Shown: positions 29,004 to 37,452, counted from the stretch's first letter. The stretch: 64,000 nucleotides of DNA from Carthagonibacter sp032251515 (GCA_032251515.1 JAVVDU010000002.1:62001-126000), one strand, 5' to 3'. The notes: generated by a model from the sequence alone, not told the origin. Program-made: numbers and translations.

Positions 29004-29300
29004 TCAGGTGTCGGACGCCGCTGGCGGCCCGCCCCGGGAACCGTTCGTCTCGAGATAGGTCAGCAGCTTCCCGATCGCGTCGTTGCTGCGGAGCGTGCTG
29101 ATCCGGACCCGCGTGCCGTTCCCCTCCGGATCGGGGAACGCCGCGAGGGCGATGCGGCTGCGGAACGTGCTCACGGTGAGGCTCGTCTCGCTCTCCTCCA
29201 CGATCGAGGCGGCGTGCAGCGAACCCTCCCCGGTGAAGAAACGCTTCGCCTCGTCCACGACCTGCGCGGGGGTGAGCCCGCTGACGATCTCGCTTATCAT
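29004..29300 (-). CDS. hypothetical protein heading the molybdopterin operon
   Basis: A 98-aa protein starting MISEIVSGLTPAQVVDEAKRFF, with helix-like sequence in the first 30 residues and beta-like strands after (LTVSTFRSRIALAAF, TRVRISTLRS). No motif is recognised; it could be a small alpha/beta fold that binds a hydrophobic ligand. The ATG is preceded by GGAGAG. The gene is followed by moaD with a one-base gap, so it is probably made together with the molybdopterin enzymes. The region around its start is AT-richer than its neighbours. Confidence 0.65.
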   Translation of the reverse strand: MISEIVSGLTPAQVVDEAKRFFTGEGSLHAASIVEESETSLTVSTFRSRIALAAFPDPEGNGTRVRISTLRSNDAIGKLLTYLETNGSRGGPPAASDT

Positions 29301-29415
29301 GAAATATTCGCTCTCCAGACCTGCTTGACGCCCTCGCGCCGCGTCGGATACGTTTCGCCGCCTGATCGGCGGGTCCGGCGGGCCGGATGCCAGAGGGCTC
29401 GCCGCCATGTCATCG

Positions 29416-29444
29416 AAGCTATCGAAACGGCCCGCCGCCTTCAA
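29416..29444 (-). promoter_or_regulatory. candidate promoter for the molybdopterin operon
   Basis: On the minus strand TTGAAG (29439-29444) and TAGCTT (29416-29421) stand 17 bp apart, 115 bp upstream of the 98-aa gene. The -10 is identical to that upstream of secG. It overlaps the leader of the divergent aminotransferase gene, so the two transcripts would start back to back. Confidence 0.4.
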
Positions 29445-29464
29445 TCGTCAGGCCCGGAGCGCTT

Positions 29465-30646
29465 GTGCACTTCTCGAGCAACGTCGCCTCGCTGACCCCC
29501 TCCGCCACCCTGGCGATCACCGCGCGCGCGCGCGCAGTGCGGGCGACCGGCCGCTCGGTGGTGGACCTGTCGGCCGGCGAGCCGTCGTTTCCGACACCGC
29601 GGGCCGCGGCCGTGGGTGCCGCCGAGGCGGTGCGGGCCGGTCCCACGGGATATCCACCCACGCCCGGCTTCCCGGAGCTGCGCGAGTCGATCGCCTCGTA
29701 CGTCCGCGAGACGACGTCCGCCGCGGAGGTCTCCCCCGAGGAGGTGCTGGTCAGCGCGGGAGTGAAGCAGGCCCTGTTCAACCTCGTCTTCTGTCTCGCC
29801 GGTGAGGGCGACGAAGTCCTCGTTCCGTCGCCCTACTGGACCAGCTACATCGCGATCGTGGAACTCGCCCGGGCACGCCCGGTCGTGGTGCCGGTCGGAT
29901 CGGCCGGCACCGCCGCGCCCGCCGTCGAGGCGCTGGAACGTCACCGGACCGGCCGGACGCGGGCGCTGTTGCTGAACAGCCCCGCGAACCCGTCCGGCCG
30001 CTCGTGTTCCCTCGCGCACCTCGAGGAGATCTGCGCCTGGGCCGGGCGCCACGGGATCTGGGTCCTGTCGGACGAGATCTACCGGCGACTCTACTACGCG
30101 GGGCCCTCCGCGCCGTCCGTGCTCGACGTCGAGGACCGACCCGAGCGGGTCGTCATGCTGGATGGCGTGTCGAAGGCGTTCTCGATGCCGGGCTGGCGGA
30201 TCGGGTGGGCCGTGGCTCCCCCGGACCTGCTGGACAAGGCCGCGGCGCTGCAGAGCCAGACGACCTCCGCGGCCGCCGGGCCCTCCCAGTACGCCGCCCA
30301 CGCGATCCTGCGCGCCCCGGAGCGGGAAGAGGTGGTGACCGGCTTCCGTGACACGCTCGACCGGCGGCGGCGGGCCGCCGTGCGGGCGCTGGCCGGGATT
30401 CCCGGACTCGCGGTGCCGGAACCGTCCGGTGCGCTGTACGCCTGGGGACGTCTCGCGCCGGCCGGGCCGTTCGGCGAGGACTCCCTGAGCGCCGCCGATG
30501 CGCTGCTGCGCGAGCAGGGCGTCGCGGTCGTGCCCGGTGAGGCGTTCGGCGCGCCCGGCCACCTCAGGATGAACTTCGCCGTCGAGGAGGCGGTGTTCGC
30601 GGAAGGCGCGGATCGCATCCGCGCCTTCTTCGCCGGGCGCGCCTGA
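29465..30646 (+). CDS. PLP-dependent class I aminotransferase (aspartate-like)
   Basis: This 393-aa fold-type I aminotransferase has the SAGEPSFPTP opening, the GYPPTPGFPELR substrate loop, the NSPANPSG motif, SDEIYRRL with the PLP-binding Asp and Tyr, and the Schiff-base Lys237 in DGVSKAFSMPGWRIGW. That pattern is typical of the I-gamma/AspB group acting on aspartate and similar amino acids; the substrate is inferred. A GTG start with GGAG eight bases upstream fits best. It is convergent with the HU gene, 13 bp away. Confidence 0.9.
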   Translation: MHFSSNVASLTPSATLAITARARAVRATGRSVVDLSAGEPSFPTPRAAAVGAAEAVRAGPTGYPPTPGFPELRESIASYVRETTSAAEVSPEEVLVSAGVKQALFNLVFCLAGEGDEVLVPSPYWTSYIAIVELARARPVVVPVGSAGTAAPAVEALERHRTGRTRALLLNSPANPSGRSCSLAHLEEICAWAGRHGIWVLSDEIYRRLYYAGPSAPSVLDVEDRPERVVMLDGVSKAFSMPGWRIGWAVAPPDLLDKAAALQSQTTSAAAGPSQYAAHAILRAPEREEVVTGFRDTLDRRRRAAVRALAGIPGLAVPEPSGALYAWGRLAPAGPFGEDSLSAADALLREQGVAVVPGEAFGAPGHLRMNFAVEEAVFAEGADRIRAFFAGRA

Positions 30647-30659
30647 CCGGACCGCCGGG

Positions 30660-30944
30660 TCAGTCGGAGTCGACCTCCGCCTTGAACAGGCGCGACGGCT
30701 TGAACACGGGGACGGCCCGGCTGGGGACCTGGACGGTCTCCCCGGTGCGCGGGTTCCGCGCCACGCGCGGCCGGCGCTGGCGCACCTTGAACGTGCCGAA
30801 GCCCCGGATCTCGATGTGCTTCCCCTCCGACAGCGCGAGCTTCACGGCGTTGAGGAAGGCATCCACCACCGCGGCGCAGTCCTTCTTCGTCACCCCGGGT
30901 CCGATCGCCTCGTAGACCTGTTCGACTAGATCTGCCTTCGTCAT
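30660..30944 (-). CDS. HU/IHF family DNA-binding protein
   Basis: This 94-aa nucleoid protein bends and packages DNA. It begins MTKADLVEQVYEAIG and contains the family signature GFGTFKVRQRRPRVARNPRTG, whose arm inserts in the minor groove, ending with VPVFKPSRLFK. Length matches HU. The start at this ATG gives the standard N-terminus; the frame is open further upstream in unrelated sequence. It lies 53 bp after the sppA stop. Confidence 0.95.
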   Translation of the reverse strand: MTKADLVEQVYEAIGPGVTKKDCAAVVDAFLNAVKLALSEGKHIEIRGFGTFKVRQRRPRVARNPRTGETVQVPSRAVPVFKPSRLFKAEVDSD

Positions 30945-30997
30945 CGCCGTCTCCTCCCGTTCTGGTTGATGCGCCGCCCTCGCCTGTCCCGTCCCCC

Positions 30998-31897
30998 CTA
31001 GCGGATCCACTCGAACCGCAACTCCGGCAACCCCGTCGCGCCGCGCGCCAGCGCCCTGCCCCACGACAGGAGCCGCGATTCCTCGACTCCCTGCAGGAGA
31101 TCCAGCAGGCTCACGCGCTCCTCGGCCGGCCGCACGGTGCGCGGCCGCGTCCCGATCCCCGCCATCTCCCCCGCCACATCCACGGCGTCCTGCAGGGTCC
31201 CGAGGCGATCGATGAGACCCAGGTCGACCGCCCGCTGTCCGGAGACGACCCGCCCGTCCGCCAGGCGCTCCACCTCGGCGGGCTCGAGTCCCCTCCCCTC
31301 CACCACGGCCTCCACGAACTGCGACCGCACGTCATCCGCCAGGCGCTGGAGCACCGCACGCTCCTCCGGTGCCAGGGGACGCGCCGGAGAGCCGAGATCC
31401 TTCAGTTCACCGCTCTTCACCACCTGCAGGTCGATCCCCATCCAGTCGAGCAATTCCCCGGCATCGGGAAACTGCATCACGACCCCGATCGACCCCGTGA
31501 TCGCCCCCGGCAGCGCGAGGATCGAGTCCGCGGGGAGGGCGGCGTAATAGCCGCCCGACGCTCCCACCCCGCCGATCCACGCGATGAGGGGGCGTCCGTC
31601 CTCCTCGCGCAGCCGCCGCAGGGCCCCGTGGATCTCCTGGGAGGCACCGACCGTCCCTCCCGGAGACCGGATCTCCAAGACGAACGCCCGAACCGACGGA
31701 TCGGAACGGAAGCGCTCCAGCTGCTCGAGGAACCGCGACTCCGAATCCAGCACGCCGACCAGTGGCAGGATCGCCACCCGGCTCGGCACGAGTCCGGGGA
31801 CCCGCCCCCCGGACGCGAGGCGCAACGTCAGGACCGCTCCCGAGCCGAACAGGAGAAGCAGGACGACGATACCGACAACCGTCGAGCGACGTTGCAA
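30998..31897 (-). CDS. sppA: signal peptide peptidase SppA (S49 family)
   Basis: SppA cleaves leftover signal peptides in the membrane. The 299-aa protein has one N-terminal membrane helix (about residues 7-27), the S49 core with catalytic Ser114 in GGVGASGGYYAA, and the general base Lys166, 52 residues later as in the short Bacillus-type enzyme. It lacks the extra domain of E. coli SppA. It has its own promoter candidate overlapping the carA end, and is followed by HU. Confidence 0.94.
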   Translation of the reverse strand: MQRRSTVVGIVVLLLLFGSGAVLTLRLASGGRVPGLVPSRVAILPLVGVLDSESRFLEQLERFRSDPSVRAFVLEIRSPGGTVGASQEIHGALRRLREEDGRPLIAWIGGVGASGGYYAALPADSILALPGAITGSIGVVMQFPDAGELLDWMGIDLQVVKSGELKDLGSPARPLAPEERAVLQRLADDVRSQFVEAVVEGRGLEPAEVERLADGRVVSGQRAVDLGLIDRLGTLQDAVDVAGEMAGIGTRPRTVRPAEERVSLLDLLQGVEESRLLSWGRALARGATGLPELRFEWIR

Positions 31898-31965
31898 GGC
31901 CAGGAGTCCCGGGAAACGTGGGTCCGGCGATCGGAGACGGGACGGACCCGTCCCCCTCGCGCCTC

Positions 31966-31995
31966 AACCTACGCCCTTAGCTGGAGACCTGTCAA
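31966..31995 (-). promoter_or_regulatory. promoter for sppA inside the carA 3' end
   Basis: On the minus strand a perfect -35 TTGACA (31990-31995) is followed after 18 bp by TAGGTT (31966-31971). The predicted start leaves a leader of about 60 bases to the sppA ATG. The -35 overlaps the carA stop codon, so sppA can be transcribed separately from carA. Confidence 0.6.
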
Positions 31996-33131
31996 CCGTT
32001 TGGGGAACGGCCACTTGCGGTGACGGCCGCGAGGAAGCGCTCGAAGAGGTGCCGAGCGTCGTGCGGACCGGGGGCAGCCTCGGGATGATACTGAACGCCG
32101 AATGCGCGAAGTGTCTTGTGGGCAACGCCTTCCACGGTGCCATCGTTGAGGTTGCGGTGCGTCACGCGCAAGGCGGGAGCCCCCGTAACCTCCCCCTCCT
32201 CCCCCCGGATCGCGAACCCGTGGTTCTGTGAGGTGATCTCCACCTCGCCGCTGTCCAGGTCCCGAACCGGATGGTTTCCTCCCCTGTGTCCGTACGGGAG
32301 CTTCCACGTGTCACCGCCGAACGCGCGGGCGAGCAGCTGGCAGCCGAGGCAGATGCCGAACACGGGGACGCCGGCCTCGGCTACCGCGCGGACCGTCTCC
32401 GGGGCGCCCGGAATCGCCGCAGGATCGCCGGGTCCGTTCGAGACGAACAGGCCCGCGGGGCCCGAGTCGAGGATCTCGGCGGCGGGGGTCGCGGCCGGGA
32501 CCACGAGGACGCGCAGGCCCGCGGCGGCGAGGATCCGCAGGCTCTCCCGCTTGATGCCCAGGTCCAGGCACACCACGAGGGGCCCGTCCGGCGCCCCGGA
32601 CGCGAACTCGTACGGTTCCCGCGTGGAGACGCCCGTCGCCAGGTCCCGTCCTTCCATGGGCGGCTCGGCCGCGAGCAGGGCCGCGACCTGCTCCGCCGTG
32701 CGGTCGGAGCGCGCGATCACGGCCCTCATGGCGCCACGGGACCGGACGTGACGGGTGAGCGCCCGCGTGTCCACCGAGACCATGGCGGGGATCTGCCGCT
32801 CGCGCAGCCATTCCCCGAGGTCTCCCTCCGCCCGTGCCGCGTACGCCGCGCCGCTGAGCTCGCGGACCACGAAGCCGGCCACGTGCGGACGGGCGGCCTG
32901 GTCGTCCCGGCCCGCGATTCCGTAGTTGCCGATCATCGGTGCGGTCATCACGACGATCTGCCCGGCGTAGGAGGGGTCGGTCAGGACCTCCTGGTATCCC
33001 GCCAGGTTCGTCGTGAAGACGACCTCCCCGGTTCCCTCCGCACCGGAGCCCGCCAGGCGGCCGGAGAAGCGCGTCCCGTCCTCCAGGACGAGGACGCCGT
33101 CGGGCTCTTGCGTCAGTGGCTCGGCGGGCAT
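31992..33131 (-). CDS. carA: carbamoyl-phosphate synthase small subunit
   Basis: CarA hydrolyses glutamine to feed ammonia to CarB for arginine and pyrimidine synthesis. The 379-aa protein has the small-subunit N-terminal domain (FTTNLAGYQEVLTDPSYAGQ) and a class I amidotransferase domain with FVSNGPGDPAAI, the nucleophile Cys in FGICLGCQLLARAFG, and the His/Glu pair in QYHPEAAPGP. carB is not adjacent here. The ATG chosen gives a normal N-terminus just after the divergent gene's leader. Confidence 0.96.
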   Translation of the reverse strand: MPAEPLTQEPDGVLVLEDGTRFSGRLAGSGAEGTGEVVFTTNLAGYQEVLTDPSYAGQIVVMTAPMIGNYGIAGRDDQAARPHVAGFVVRELSGAAYAARAEGDLGEWLRERQIPAMVSVDTRALTRHVRSRGAMRAVIARSDRTAEQVAALLAAEPPMEGRDLATGVSTREPYEFASGAPDGPLVVCLDLGIKRESLRILAAAGLRVLVVPAATPAAEILDSGPAGLFVSNGPGDPAAIPGAPETVRAVAEAGVPVFGICLGCQLLARAFGGDTWKLPYGHRGGNHPVRDLDSGEVEITSQNHGFAIRGEEGEVTGAPALRVTHRNLNDGTVEGVAHKTLRAFGVQYHPEAAPGPHDARHLFERFLAAVTASGRSPNG

Positions 33132-33178
33132 TGCTTGCGGCACGACGTCGGCACGGAAACTCCCATGCGAGGCTCGAG

Positions 33179-33778
33179 GTGGACGGCGGAACGGTCTATA
33201 TCTACGCGGACGAGTCGTGCCTCGGCAACCAGTTCCGCGGGCGGGCACGGCCCGGCGCGGCCGCCGGCCTCCTCGAGCGCTTCGACTCCCGGCGCGGCTG
33301 GTACCGCAAGGATTTCGCCTGCTTCGAGGCCGACACGACGAACAACCGGATGGCCCTGCGGTCCGGGGCGCTGGGGCTCCGGTCCCTGAGGCGCGCCTCC
33401 GATGTGGTGTTCACCTCCGACAGCCGCTACCTGGTGACGGGCATGAAGGAGTGGGTGCATGCGTGGGCGCGGAAGGGGTGGTCCCGTCGGGGGGGACCGA
33501 TCGAGAACCTCGACCTGTGGCGCGAGCTCGTCGTGGCGGCGCGCCCGCACCGCATCGAGTGGCGCTGGGTGAAAGGACACGCCGGTCATCCGAAGAACGA
33601 GTACGTGAACTTCCTGGCGGTGCGGACGGCCCGCAGCGGGCAGGCGCCGGCGGGCCTGGCTCCGTCGGGATTCCCGGAATGGCTGGAAGCGCAGCGCGAG
33701 CGTGGTCGGTACGAGGAATGGCTCGACGTGCCCCCGGCCGAGCCGTTCCGGCCCGACCCTTCGCCCCCTGCCGCCTGA
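33179..33778 (+). CDS. RNase HI-like protein missing two catalytic acids
   Basis: The first 150 residues align with type 1 RNase H along their whole length, including DESCLGN, TTNNRM, FTSDSRYL, the KGW loop, ENLDLWREL and WVKGHAGHPKNE. Of the four metal-binding acids, Asp11 and Asp81 (for Asp10 and Asp70 of E. coli) are kept. The Glu48 position is Ala59 and the Asp134 position is Asn144. His134 is kept. A 50-residue Pro/Arg-rich tail follows. Normal Mg-dependent RNA cleavage looks doubtful; it may bind hybrids or have changed metal use. GTG start with GAGG upstream; an earlier GTG (33116) would overlap carA. Confidence 0.8.
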   Translation: MDGGTVYIYADESCLGNQFRGRARPGAAAGLLERFDSRRGWYRKDFACFEADTTNNRMALRSGALGLRSLRRASDVVFTSDSRYLVTGMKEWVHAWARKGWSRRGGPIENLDLWRELVVAARPHRIEWRWVKGHAGHPKNEYVNFLAVRTARSGQAPAGLAPSGFPEWLEAQRERGRYEEWLDVPPAEPFRPDPSPPAA

Positions 33779-33827
33779 CGGACGGGCCCCGGCGAAACGT
33801 CGTGCAGCGCCTTCCGCCCGCTTCCGG

Positions 33828-34256
33828 TCAGCCGCCCGGTTCCTCGGCGGGCGCGGTCCCCTGCTCGCCCGCGGCCCCTTCCCCGCCCGTGGCGGGAGCG
33901 CCGGCTTCCTCGAGGAGAGAAGCTTCCCCGCCGGACGATTCGCTCTCGAGCACCGAAGCGGGGCGCTGCCCGGCGGGCGCGCCGAACTCCGAGCGGAGGA
34001 TCGACTCGGGCGGCCCGGAGGTCCGGGCCGAGAGAATCGCGAGCACGATGGACAGGAACAGCAGCACGCCGCCGCCGATCCAGGTGGCCCGGGTGAGGAC
34101 GTTGGCCGCCTGCCGGCTGCCGATGATGGAATCGGTGGACGACGACGCGCCGCCGAACTCGGCCGCGAGCCCGCCCCCCTTGCCCGACTGCAGAAGTACG
34201 ATCGCGATCAGCAGCAGCGCGACGATGACGACCAGGACGACCAGAAACGTGTACAT
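33828..34256 (-). CDS. secG: Sec translocon subunit SecG with long acidic tail
   Basis: SecG aids SecYEG-driven protein export. The 142-aa protein has two membrane helices (about 3-22 and 57-76) joined by the conserved QSGKGGGLAAEFGG loop. Beyond residue 80 an Ala/Gly/Glu-rich acidic tail of about 60 residues extends it past the usual 75-110 aa; the tail has no recognised fold. The gene has its own promoter and sits downstream of tpiA, as in many genomes. Confidence 0.94.
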   Translation of the reverse strand: MYTFLVVLVVIVALLLIAIVLLQSGKGGGLAAEFGGASSSTDSIIGSRQAANVLTRATWIGGGVLLFLSIVLAILSARTSGPPESILRSEFGAPAGQRPASVLESESSGGEASLLEEAGAPATGGEGAAGEQGTAPAEEPGG

Positions 34257-34313
34257 CGAACCTCGGTTCCGGAAACAGGAACGCCGCGGACTTCCGCGCC
34301 CGCAGCGAAGGTA

Positions 34314-34342
34314 AAGCTAGCCCGATGCGCGGCCCCCGTCAA
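34314..34342 (-). promoter_or_regulatory. promoter for secG
   Basis: On the minus strand TTGACG (34337-34342) and TAGCTT (34314-34319) are 17 bp apart and about 57 bp upstream of secG. The -35 overlaps the tpiA stop codon. A six-base inverted repeat CCCCCG/CGGGGG surrounds the -35. The match is one of the better sigma70-like sites in the window. Confidence 0.55.
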
Positions 34343-35115
34343 CGCGGGGGCAGCGTCACCGAACAGATCGCGGCGAAGGCCGCCGGATCGAGGCTGGCCC
34401 CTCCCACGAGCACGCCATCGACTCCATCCGCGGCCATCAGCTCGGCGATGTTCGCCGGCTTGACGCTGCCGCCGTACAGGATGGCCACGGCGCCTGCCGC
34501 GTCGGCGCCGAGCGAGTCCGCCAGGACGCCGCGCACGATCCCGTGGGCCCCGGCGGCATCGGAGGGCGAGGCGGTACGTCCCGTACCGATCGCCCACACC
34601 GGCTCGTACGCCCAGGTCAGTCCCGCAGCAGCCGCCGGCCCCACCGCGCCGAGGACGGCCCCCACCTGCCGCACGAGGACCTGCTCGAGCTGCCCGGCCT
34701 CCCGCTCCGCGAGCGTCTCCCCCACGCAGACGAGCGGCCGGAGGCCCGCCTCGAGGATCCGTCCGACCTTTCGCACGACCCGCCCGTCGTCGTCGCCGAA
34801 CTCCCGGCGCCGCTCGGAGTGCCCCGCGAGCGCCCACGTGGCGCCCGCCCCCGCCGCCATGGCGGCCGACACGGATCCCGTGTGGGCGCCTTCCGCCTCC
34901 TCGTGTACGTCCTGCACCCCGGCCGCGATGTCCGTCCGTTCCGCGACGCCGCCGGCCACCGCCTCCAGGCTGACCGCGGACGGAAAGACCAGGATGCGGC
35001 GATCCGGCCGAGGCGGGCAGGCGGGCAGGAACGCCTCGAGGAACGCGCGGGCCTCGGGCGGCGACTTGTACATCTTCCAGTTGGCCGCGAACAGCGGCAC
35101 GGCACGAGCGCTCAC
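34339..35115 (-). CDS. tpiA: triosephosphate isomerase
   Basis: TpiA interconverts dihydroxyacetone phosphate and glyceraldehyde 3-phosphate. The 258-aa TIM barrel has Asn/Lys in AANWKMYK, the catalytic His in AGHSERR, the catalytic Glu in YEPVWAIGTG, and the phosphate-binding YGGSVKPAN and GVLVGGASL loops. Length is standard. It overlaps the pgk stop (ATGA), completing the gap-pgk-tpiA glycolytic operon. Confidence 0.98.
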   Translation of the reverse strand: MSARAVPLFAANWKMYKSPPEARAFLEAFLPACPPRPDRRILVFPSAVSLEAVAGGVAERTDIAAGVQDVHEEAEGAHTGSVSAAMAAGAGATWALAGHSERRREFGDDDGRVVRKVGRILEAGLRPLVCVGETLAEREAGQLEQVLVRQVGAVLGAVGPAAAAGLTWAYEPVWAIGTGRTASPSDAAGAHGIVRGVLADSLGADAAGAVAILYGGSVKPANIAELMAADGVDGVLVGGASLDPAAFAAICSVTLPPR

Positions 35116-36317
35116 CGTTCGACCTCGTCCAGCGCCTGCAGCCCGGGAAGCGAGCCGGAGGCCAGGAACTCCAGGGCGGCGCCCCCGCCCGTCGACACGT
35201 GGCTCACGGCGTGCGCGAGGCCGGCCTGCCGGATGGCGCTGGCCGAGTCGCCGCCGCCCACCACGGTGAAGGCTCCCTCGGCCGTGGCCGCTGCAGCGGC
35301 CGCCGCCATGCGCACGGTCCCCGAGTCGAATCCCGCCCTCTCGAAGAGCCCCATCGGTCCGTTCCAGAAGAACGTCCGGCTCTCTCCGATCGCGTGAGCG
35401 AAGCGCTCCCGCGTCGCAGGACCGATGTCGAGCGCCGCGTACCCCTCGGGTACCGCATCCACCTGCACGATGCGCGAGGTCGACGCGTCGGGGGAGCCGG
35501 CCTCCGCCACCACGAGGTCATTCGGGAGCTCCAGCCGGTGATCGGGACGGCCGAGGAAGCCCGCGGCGGCAGCGAGCGCCTCCGCCTCGACCAGCGACTC
35601 GCCCATGTCGTGGCCGGCGGCGCGCAGGAACGTGTTCGCCATCGCGCCGCCCACGAGCACCACGTCCGCCATGTCGAGCAGCGCCTCGATCAGCGGCATC
35701 TTGTCCGCGATCTTGGCGCCGCCGAACGCGACGACGAACGGCCGGCCCCGGGGATTGCGCAGGGCCGAGAGCGCCTCCAGTTCGCGCTCGACGAGAAAGC
35801 CCGCCACCGCGGGACGCAGATGTCCGGTCACACCGACGACCGAGGCGTGCGCCCGGTGGGTGCTTCCGAACGCATCGTTCACGTAGAGGTCGCCCAGCCG
35901 GGCGAGACGGGACGACAACTCCGGATCGTTCCGGGTCTCCCCCGGCAGGAAGCGGGTGTTCTCCAGCAGGAGCACCTCGCCCCGCTCCAGGGCGTGGGAC
36001 GCCTCCACCGCCGCCTCCGTGTCCGTCTCGCCGAAAAAGCGGACGGGCGTCTCGAGCCGCTCGGCGAGGACCTCCGCCACCGGGGCGAGGGAGAACCGGG
36101 GATCCGGTTCTCCCTTCGGCCGCCCGAGGTGCGACAGGAGGACGGGCCGCGACCCGTGCTCGACCAGGTGCCGCAGCGTGTCCAGGCTGGCGTCGACCCG
36201 CGTGGCGTCCCGTACCCGGCCGTCAGCCTCCATGGGCACGTTGTAGTCGACGCGGACCAGGACCCGGCGCTCTGCGAACTCCGCAGGGGCCAGCCCGCGC
36301 AGCGTCTTCCGCTTCAT
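35112..36317 (-). CDS. pgk: phosphoglycerate kinase
   Basis: Pgk makes ATP from 1,3-bisphosphoglycerate. The 401-aa two-domain enzyme has RVDYNVPM near the start, the substrate loop SHLGRPKGE, ENTRFLPGE, FVVAFGGAKIADK, the nucleotide site FFWNGPMGLFE, and the C-terminal VVGGGDSASA. The start ATG was placed at MKRKTLRGL, 13 bp after the gap stop; longer in-frame extension lies inside gap and is not conserved. Confidence 0.98.
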   Translation of the reverse strand: MKRKTLRGLAPAEFAERRVLVRVDYNVPMEADGRVRDATRVDASLDTLRHLVEHGSRPVLLSHLGRPKGEPDPRFSLAPVAEVLAERLETPVRFFGETDTEAAVEASHALERGEVLLLENTRFLPGETRNDPELSSRLARLGDLYVNDAFGSTHRAHASVVGVTGHLRPAVAGFLVERELEALSALRNPRGRPFVVAFGGAKIADKMPLIEALLDMADVVLVGGAMANTFLRAAGHDMGESLVEAEALAAAAGFLGRPDHRLELPNDLVVAEAGSPDASTSRIVQVDAVPEGYAALDIGPATRERFAHAIGESRTFFWNGPMGLFERAGFDSGTVRMAAAAAAATAEGAFTVVGGGDSASAIRQAGLAHAVSHVSTGGGAALEFLASGSLPGLQALDEVER

Positions 36318-36330
36318 CGCCGTCTCCGGT

Positions 36331-37341
36331 TCAGAGGCGAGCGCCGATGCGGCGGGCGAGGTCCACGCAGCGCACGGAGTAGGCCCACTCGTTGTCGTAC
36401 CAGGAGACGACCTTGACCAGCGTCCCCTCCACCACGGCGGTGAACAGCCCATCCACGATGGAGCTGCGCGGGTCGCCCACGAAGTCGACCGACACGAGCG
36501 GCGTCTCCTCGTAGCCCAGGATCCCTCGCAGGTTCTCCTCCGAGGCCCGGCGCATGGCCGCGTTCACCTCTTCCACGTTCGTCTCGCGCTCCACCGTGGC
36601 GACGAGGTCCACGATCGACACGTTCGGAGTCGGGACGCGCAACGCCATGCCGTCGATCCGCCCCTTCACCGCCGGGATCACCAGGCCCGTCGCCTTCGCG
36701 GCGCCCGTCGACGTCGGGATGATCGACATCGCGGCGGCGCGCGCCCGGCGCAGGTCCTTGTGCGGCAGGTCCAGGATCATCTGGTCGTTCGTGTAGCTGT
36801 GGACGGTGGTCATCAGGCCGTTGCGGAACCCGAATTCGTCCACCAGCACCTTCACGACCGGCGCCACGCAGTTCGTCGTGCAGGAGGCGTTGGAGATGAT
36901 GTGATGGGCCGATGGATCGTAGGCCTCGTCGTTCACGCCCAGCACGACCGTGACGTCTGGATCGACGGCCGGGGCGGTGATCAGGACCTTTCGCGCACCG
37001 GCCTCCAGGTGCTTCGACGCGTCCGGACGCTTGCGGAACAGGCCGGTGGCCTCGAACACGATGTCCACCCCGAGGTCGGACCACGGCAGCTTCGCCGGGT
37101 CGCGCTCCGAGAGCACCGTGAAGCGCTCCCCGTCCACCACGAGGTCGTCGCCCTGGACCTCGACATCGCCGTCGTAACGTCCGTGGACGGAGTCGTACTG
37201 GAACAGGTGCCCCAGCGTCTTCGCGTCCGTGAGGTCGTTGATCGCGACGAGGTCGAGCTCGTCCATTCCCTGGCCGAGCGCCGCGCGAAGGATGTTCCGT
37301 CCGATCCGGCCGAAGCCGTTTATGGCGATCTTCACCGACAT
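36331..37341 (-). CDS. gap: glyceraldehyde-3-phosphate dehydrogenase
   Basis: This 336-aa NAD-dependent enzyme oxidises glyceraldehyde 3-phosphate to 1,3-bisphosphoglycerate. It has the Rossmann start INGFGRIGRN, the catalytic Cys154 in SNASCTTNCVAP, and the conserved SWYDNEW near the C-terminus. It is first in the gap-pgk-tpiA operon. A strong inverted repeat lies 40 bp upstream and could regulate the operon or end the operon before it. Confidence 0.98.
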   Translation of the reverse strand: MSVKIAINGFGRIGRNILRAALGQGMDELDLVAINDLTDAKTLGHLFQYDSVHGRYDGDVEVQGDDLVVDGERFTVLSERDPAKLPWSDLGVDIVFEATGLFRKRPDASKHLEAGARKVLITAPAVDPDVTVVLGVNDEAYDPSAHHIISNASCTTNCVAPVVKVLVDEFGFRNGLMTTVHSYTNDQMILDLPHKDLRRARAAAMSIIPTSTGAAKATGLVIPAVKGRIDGMALRVPTPNVSIVDLVATVERETNVEEVNAAMRRASEENLRGILGYEETPLVSVDFVGDPRSSIVDGLFTAVVEGTLVKVVSWYDNEWAYSVRCVDLARRIGARL

Positions 37342-37381
37342 GGGGTCTTCTCCTCACTGGTCGTGGTGCGGATGCGCTTGG

Positions 37382-37402
37382 CCGGTTCCGGGCGGGAACC
37401 GG
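37382..37402. terminator. hairpin between comF and gap
   Basis: CCGGTTCC (37382-37389) and GGAACCGG (37395-37402) form a perfect 8-bp stem with a 5-base loop in the 111-bp space between the end of the 12-gene comF operon and gap. There is no T-run after it on the minus strand, so it may be a GC-rich terminator for the upstream operon or a protein-binding site for gap. Confidence 0.45.
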
Positions 37403-37452
37403 ACGGGTTCAACCTCGCGACGCGGCGCGACCCGGACAAGCCCCGCCCGACC

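Noticed and set aside
29520..29540. CG-dinucleotide run resembling a simple repeat at the start of the aminotransferase gene
   Set aside because: It is a short coding stretch for Ala-Arg alternation and not long enough to be a repeat array.
33116..33178. Upstream GTG extension of the RNase H-like gene
   Set aside because: It would overlap the start of carA on the other strand and adds 21 residues unlike RNase H; the internal GTG has a better ribosome site.
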